Shown here in pieces: positions 7,557 through 12,148 of a stretch of DNA of 12,148 nt. Below the pieces are notes generated by a model that ran no database searches, was not told the origin of the DNA, and worked only from the letters and a program-made list of their open reading frames with translations. The translations under genes and the position numbers were made by a program. The stretch's first letter is position 1. Every line of letters begins with the position of its first letter. Source of the stretch: Hirudo medicinalis (taxonomy: Eukaryota > Annelida > Clitellata > Hirudinida > Hirudinidae); contig MPNW01001874.1 in NCBI GenBank assembly GCA_011800805.1, positions 3,889-16,036 of the forward strand. The letters are read 5' to 3'.

Positions 7557-7806
7557 TTAAAATTGTCACTCCTTTACAATTTACAATTTCTTACATTTTG
7601 CAATCCTTTGAAGTTTGAACTACACAAATTGCACTCCTTTACATCTTGCACTTTTTTGTAATTTACAATCTTTTACATTTTGCACTCCTTACAATTTGAA
7701 ATCCTTTACATTTTGCACTCCTTTACAATTTGAATTCCTTTACATTTTGCACTCCTTTACAATTTGAAATCCTTTACATTTTGCACTCCTTTAAATTTTG
7801 CACTCC
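7557..7806. repeat. Minisatellite, 34-bp unit made of two 17-bp half units
   Basis: The unit alternates TTTACATTTTGCACTCC and TTTACAATTTGAAATCC. The right half (about 7670-7800) keeps the 34-bp period well; the left half is diverged with deletions. It is not a CRISPR array, since there are no unique spacers. Confidence 0.85.
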
Positions 7807-8057
7807 GTCATTCTCTGAAGTTAGAATGTTCCTTCAACTCCCGCTTAACTTCTCTTCAAATGCATCTTCGTGTTTGCTATGTTTGTATGAAACATGTTTC
7901 TGTATCTCCTCATCTCGTCTTGTTGTTGTTTATTTCCTGCACGATATGATTGTTGCGGGCTTTTTTTTGAATTTTCAAGAATTTCAACGGTTTTTTTTTG
8001 TTGTTTTTGAAGAAATCATTTTTTAGAAACAGTTGTTTGCTAAAATTGTTTAAGGTT
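7807..8057. other. Non-coding T-rich sequence
   Basis: Contains T runs at about 7962-7970 and 7991-7999. The Phe/Cys-rich open frame across 7730-8026 follows the minisatellite and T-rich composition and shows no domain pattern. Confidence 0.5.
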
Positions 8058-8059
8058 TC

Positions 8060-8142
8060 AATAATAATAATAATAATAATAATAATAAACATTTATTTGT
8101 TATTATTATTATTACCATTATTTTTATTATTATTATTATTGT
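8060..8142. repeat. (AAT)n followed by (ATT)n, opposed arrays
   Basis: AAT triplets at about 8060-8088 are followed after about 12 bases by ATT triplets at about 8100-8142. The two arms are complementary and could form a hairpin in single strands. Confidence 0.8.
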
Positions 8143-8395
8143 GGAATTTTCATATTTTTTCTCTCGGAGTTCCAGCCGGTGAAGGATGGATCCGGATCAC
8201 TACCAGTTCCCTTAGTGATTCATTCAAACACTTTTCGTAAAATGTGGGCAGTTTCCAACGAGGAGATTTTTTGAACCCCCGAATCCTTAGGACGTCCTGG
8301 TTTCAACTCCACTCCTTTCGTGAAGTCCTCAACGTTGCGAGTTCTCCTAAGACCACCGGACGACCTTGGTTTTCACATTCCACACCCGGAATGAT
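8143..8395. other. Unique island, unidentified
   Basis: This balanced-composition segment between two ATT arrays has no recognised domain. The open frame beginning at 8244 runs straight into the ATT repeat (poly-Tyr) and is not supported. It could be an old mobile-element fragment or a conserved non-coding piece. Confidence 0.4.
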
Positions 8396-8495
8396 TTATT
8401 ATTATTATTATTATTATTATTATATTTATTATTTTTATTATTTTATTACTGTCATTATTATTTATTATTAATATTATTATTATTAGTAGTAGTAT
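8396..8495. repeat. (ATT)n microsatellite
   Basis: A pure ATT core at about 8396-8423, then interrupted ATT/TTT units and a short TAG run near 8486-8492. Confidence 0.9.
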
Positions 8496-9045
8496 CATCT
8501 ATAGTTTCACTTTATAAAAATTAAAATCGGAATTAAATATTTAATGAAAGAAAATTCAAAAGACTGGAAATAAAATGTTGAAAACAAAAGCAACATTTTC
8601 AACAATTGTTTTAAGAAATTTTTCATTGGTTAATCGATATGATATTCAACCTCTAATTTTTTCATTTTTCAATTTAATTCGTAAATAATATTTTATTTCT
8701 CAACTTTGCGTGACTTTCCTTTTCAATTACTGATTTCTCCATTCATCTCGACTTTAATCTTGAATTTCGTCTCAAATCAAACGAATTAATTTTAAAATAT
8801 AATAAATTATTTTTATTCATTTATTTCGAATTGATATTAATTATTATATTTCATTCAAATATCTGACGGTGAAAATATTTCCCAGAAAATCGAGAAAAAT
8901 AAGAACAATTTTGAAGTTAATTTTTCAAGATCGAGTCAGTTTTTGGCAGAAATCTTAAGGAAACGTCGTGGATTTGATGCAGAGATTTCTAATATAATCC
9001 TCTCCAGCCCTTCTCTGCACCAATCAGCTGCTCGAACAATGAGAG
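8496..9045. other. AT-rich spacer
   Basis: Mostly A/T-rich with no coding signature, promoter or RNA gene that I can support. Confidence 0.6.
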
Positions 9046-9160
9046 ACGCCCAGCCACCCCCACCCATCTACACACTAATCCATCCCCCTACCCATCCCCC
9101 TAACCACCCACCCATCCATCCAGCCATTCATCCACCCACCCATCCAGCCATAAATCCATA
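9046..9160. repeat. Imperfect (CCAT/CCAC/CCC) microsatellite
   Basis: C-rich units CCATCCACC, CCATCCAGC and CCCATCCCCCTA on the plus strand. The Pro/His/Thr frame is a repeat product. Confidence 0.85.
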
Positions 9161-9305
9161 AATACTCCCCAACTGTTGAACCACTTAGCACCCGCTCTTT
9201 CCCAGGCACTCAACATCAACAGCAATCTTCAACCGAATTTTGAAGTCTTTCTACCCACTCAACTGCAATCCCCACCCATTTTTAAGACTTACTTTTACCC
9301 ACCCC

Positions 9306-9341
9306 ATCACTCACTCACTCACTCACTCACTCACTCACTTT
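9306..9341. repeat. (CTCA)n microsatellite
   Basis: Nearly pure array of about eight to nine CTCA units. It is the reverse complement class of the (TGAG)n array at 4614-4746. Confidence 0.9.
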
Positions 9342-9789
9342 CCTGCTCAATCAACCATGCACTTGTTTGTCCTTTTCTTCGCAAACTTCAATTTCTCCTT
9401 GAACGATGTCAATTTTTTTCCCATCAATTAATTGGATTTTGAATTAACTTATTTATTTATTCATTAGGTGTTAATTCATTTTTTTTTAAATTCATTTAGA
9501 AAATTGGAGAAATTCCTTTCCTTTAATTTTTTTCCATATTAATGTCATCATCGTCATCGTCATCATCATCATCGCCGTCGTCGTCATCATCATAATCACC
9601 CTAATCAAAAAACAAATGTAAACATTTTCAATCATTTTTAAATTACGTTCAAAAAATAACAATTTTCAGAATTAAATAAAAATTTTTAAAAAATGCACAC
9701 ATGTTTTGATGGAAGGATCGTGGAGTGACAACCCCTAATGCGGGCTGATGGCTGTCGTCGTGTTTCTGATAAACTCCTTTATCTCCCTG
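9342..9789. other. Non-coding AT-rich spacer with an ATC/GTC patch
   Basis: Contains an imperfect (ATC/GTC)n stretch at 9543-9600 and AT-rich flanks. No gene is recognised. Confidence 0.6.
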
Positions 9790-9798
9790 TCAGCCTAT

Positions 9799-9945
9799 CA
9801 CTATCGTCACCATCATCACCATCATCGTCATCATCATCATCGTCGTCGTCGCCAATAATAATAATAATAATAATAATAATAATTTTGAAAAAGATGATGA
9901 TAGAAATAATAATAATAATAAAAATTTAATAATAAATAATAAGAA
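9799..9945. repeat. Compound (ATC/GTC)n then (AAT)n microsatellite
   Basis: CACCATCATC and CGTCGTCGTC triplets (to about 9851) switch sharply to AAT triplets (about 9853-9885), then to degenerate AAT-rich sequence to 9945. Confidence 0.9.
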
Positions 9946-10002
9946 TAACAGAATCCATAGCAGGGCATTGTCGGATGTATTGACACGATCCATCACGTGT
10001 CA

Positions 10003-10021
10003 TGACCTGAAATTCGGGTCA
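10003..10021. promoter_or_regulatory. 19-bp palindrome with everted nuclear-receptor-like half sites
   Basis: TGACCTGAAATTCGGGTCA is an imperfect palindrome: nine-base arms with one mismatch around a central A. TGACCT and GGGTCA match nuclear receptor half sites in everted orientation with seven bases between. A CACGTG E-box lies just upstream at 9994-9999. Function is inferred only from the motif. Confidence 0.3.
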
Positions 10022-10655
10022 AACGGACATCTGAATGTCGCCTCATCCACACGAGAATATCAACGAATTATGACCTTCATTTCAGAAAGTTTTTCGAAAT
10101 TGTTTCAGAAATTGTACAATGATTTAAAAAAAAACTAAAACCAAATAATTTATAAATAATTTGTAATTTATTTGTAAACATATTTGAGCGTTATTATGTC
10201 TTAATGTCTGAACATAAATACAGTATCCTCATCGATATTAAATATTATAATTATTATTATTATTATTATAACACACGACGACTTTGTTATAATGATTCTT
10301 ATTATTTTCGCATAAAATAATTCTCAAATTAATATCTTTAATATCTCCTTTCGGATTTCATTTCTTTGTTTCCATCACAAACACATGTCTCTGAACCCCA
10401 AAATCCTGATTCCTGAACTTTTGAGACTTCAAAACACGGAAGCCCAAAAAGTTCTTAAAAAGCGCGGCAAATTATCAGACGTGGATGGACGCCCGGTTAA
10501 TGGAGACTGGCAGAGCGGAATGAATTCCTCCAAGAACTTTTCCATCTCACAAACGTTTCCAAGGATTACCTCTGACGTCATGGCGCTAAAAAAATGCCTC
10601 ACAGCGGTTGGAGATCAAAATTTCCAGTCGACGCTTTGAGACCTCCCATCAAAAT
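10022..10655. other. Non-coding segment with a unique island
   Basis: AT-rich to about 10330, including ATT triplets at 10251-10268. A more complex island follows at 10380-10640, containing a TGACGTCA CRE-like site at 10573-10580 and GGCGCTAAAA at 10582-10591. The plus-strand open frame 10385-10639 (84 residues) has no recognisable domain, so I do not call it a gene. Confidence 0.45.
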
Positions 10656-10663
10656 GGTGTCGG

Positions 10664-10766
10664 TTGATGACGATGGCGATGATGGTGATGATGATGATGG
10701 TGGTGGTGGTGGTGATGATGATGGTGATGATGATCTGTAATCACAATCTGATTCACAACCGCCGTA

Positions 10767-10798
<32 letters not shown>
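10664..10798. repeat. (GAT/GGT)n and (CAT)n opposed arrays
   Basis: GAT/GGT-rich triplets at 10664-10736 are followed, after about 33 bases, by ten CAT triplets (about 10769-10798). The arms are partly complementary and could form a hairpin in either strand. Confidence 0.85.
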
Positions 10799-11155
10799 TC
10801 AAGGTCCCAATTACGTCTTCAATCTTGTTTAAATAAAACAAAACTCCTCCAAAGATTTTAATTCATAATTCGATCAAAATCAACTAAAAAATAATTTTTT
10901 AGTGAGAAATTTAAGTTGCGATTTAAATGTGAGTGACTCTTGTGAGTGACTGAAATATTTTAATTCAGTTTTTCAATAGTTAATGATAAATGTCAATATG
11001 TATTTCACCATCATGTTCACCATCATGTTCACCACAATGTTCGCGACCATGTTCACCATCTCGTTTGTTTCCAAAAGCATCTCCACGTTTTCCGACAGAC
11101 GCAAAGTGCCCACAAAAGTCAGGCAACGGAATATCCAGGGTCATGATGACGATGA
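10799..11155. other. Non-coding spacer with a short 12-bp repeat
   Basis: Includes imperfect tandem copies of CACCATCATGTT at about 11008-11059. No gene is recognised. Confidence 0.55.
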
Positions 11156-11163
11156 AGACGACT

Positions 11164-11280
11164 ATCATCATCATCATCATCATCATCTTCATCATCATCA
11201 TCATCATCGTCGTCGTCGTCATCATCAACATCATCATAACCGTCGTCGTCGTCATCATCCTCATCATCACCGTCATCATT
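11164..11280. repeat. (ATC/CGT)n microsatellite
   Basis: ATC and CGT/CGTCGT triplets throughout. His-rich, Ile-rich and Asp-rich frames on both strands are repeat products. Confidence 0.9.
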
Positions 11281-11574
11281 CCAGCAGTAGTTTTTAGCAT
11301 GACAGACTCCAGGCAAGAAATAAGGCTCAACTTTTTGAATTCCCAAAAGTCCACAGAATCGAAAAAAAGTTACCGTCATGAGACACGGAAATGGATTATA
11401 TTTCTTTGTTTGCGAACGTCCTGATAGGGCGATATTGCGTGAACATCGCTATCATGTTCTGCCACATCTGAATGCTGCCAATAAATCTCAAACTATCGGC
11501 CGAGAGATTGATAACTATTGCGCAACCCAACGATACAATTGGGTGGGTTAAGGTTGCTTCATGTTGAGTGGTTT
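11281..11574. other. Unique non-coding segment with a nested inverted repeat
   Basis: Mixed sequence without a coding signature. It contains an inverted repeat at 11414-11459: outer GAAC/GTTC, then TGATAG-CGAT against ATCGCTATCA around an 11-base loop. Confidence 0.5.
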
Positions 11575-11577
11575 TGA

Positions 11578-11628
11578 TGGGTGGGTGGATGGGGAGCGAG
11601 TGAGTGAGTGAATGAGTAAATGGATGAG
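11578..11628. repeat. Short (GGTG) and (TGAG) tetranucleotide array
   Basis: GGGTGGGTGGATGGGG followed by GAGTGAGTGAGTGAATGAG. A degenerate relative of the tetranucleotide arrays at 3593 and 4614. Confidence 0.8.
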
Positions 11629-12148
11629 TTTTCCCCGTTGAGTTGAATAAAGGAAATGGAGTTTCTAATTGTTGAGATGATTAAGGTGATTAACTAATTG
11701 TTGAGGTGATTGATTAATAATCAAGATTCTCCAGTTCATTAAACAGTTAACTTGGAAGATTGAAGCGCATTTAATGGATGTTCACTCGGTTAACTCATCA
11801 TTATTCCATGCAAACAAGGCAGTATATTTACAGCCTAATTTAATTTATCTCAAGGACCAAAGTTCAGGTCACCCTCGAAAGGTCAAAAGATCGAAGAAGA
11901 TCTTTCACTTGGAGATGGGGGGAACCTTGCCCGGAATACTATCCACCCAGAGCGGCCCGCCCAAGAGTGGATGAAGTCACAAGAGATGCAAAGTGCTGCT
12001 AATTGTAAGCATGATGTAGAAGATTAAGATTACATTGGCGTGTTTTTAAGGTGTTTTTAATTATTTTGTAATAAAATTATTAATAATAAAGTCATTGTTT
12101 GAGTTATAATATATTTTTTAATAATTTAGCACAGATTTGTGAATATTT
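11629..12148. other. AT-rich spacer to the window end
   Basis: Has a near-duplicate of AATTGTTGAGRTGATT (about 11668 and 11696) and a small palindrome AAAGATC-gaagaa-GATCTTT (11886-11905). No gene is recognised. Confidence 0.55.

Noticed and set aside
7557..7806. CRISPR-like regular repeats
   Set aside because: The intervening units are themselves repeats rather than unique spacers, and the DNA is animal; it is a minisatellite.
10385..10639. 84-residue plus-strand open frame starting MSLNPK
   Set aside because: The composition is protein-like, but I recognise no family, see no supporting splice or neighbouring exon, and the length is within chance for this window.

Overview
The window is animal (metazoan) nuclear DNA, most likely from an invertebrate. 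It has split coding exons with GT/AG borders, extracellular domains of animal type (a SUEL-type galactose/rhamnose-binding lectin domain and a CUB-like domain), a tRNA-derived retroposon-like element, AT-rich spacer and very many simple repeats. The lectin plus CUB pairing and the repeat-rich DNA would fit an arthropod, perhaps a crustacean. That assignment is inference; nothing here fixes the species. Nothing suggests bacterial operons, phage or CRISPR.

One gene is visible, on the minus strand, in the left quarter. Reading 5' to 3' on that strand: a 294-bp exon (3128 to 2835) encodes a complete eight-cysteine SUEL lectin domain. A 390-bp AT-rich intron follows (2834 to 2445). Next comes a reading frame without a stop from 2445 to the window edge, best read as one 2304-bp exon (2444 to 141). 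Its two ends carry the pieces of a CUB-like domain with four cysteines. Between the pieces lie three large low-complexity inserts (Ser-, Gln/His-, Thr-, Asp/Gly- and Asn-rich) made from triplet repeats. A donor-like site at 140/139 leads into a (CAT)n/(CGTCAT)n intron that runs off the window. Both exons start and end in phase 1, so they join in frame. The product would be a secreted or cell-surface protein. Its N-terminus and C-terminus lie outside the window or in unrecognised exons.

The right three quarters (about 3129 to 12148) hold no recognisable coding sequence. They are probably the upstream intron of the same gene and/or intergenic DNA. Contents: a tRNA-Glu(UUC)-like element on the minus strand (3994-4066) with a possible SINE body (3838-3993); a tetranucleotide/triplet compound satellite with one ambiguous base at 4747; (AAT)n, (ATC)n, (CCAT)n and (CTCA)n microsatellites; a 34-bp minisatellite (about 7557-7806); several unique islands of higher GC; and a few notable palindromes.

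The main item of interest is the lectin-CUB gene, whose CUB fold appears to be split by several hundred residues of translated simple repeat. Standard ORF scanning can miss it because its frame has no stop inside the window.
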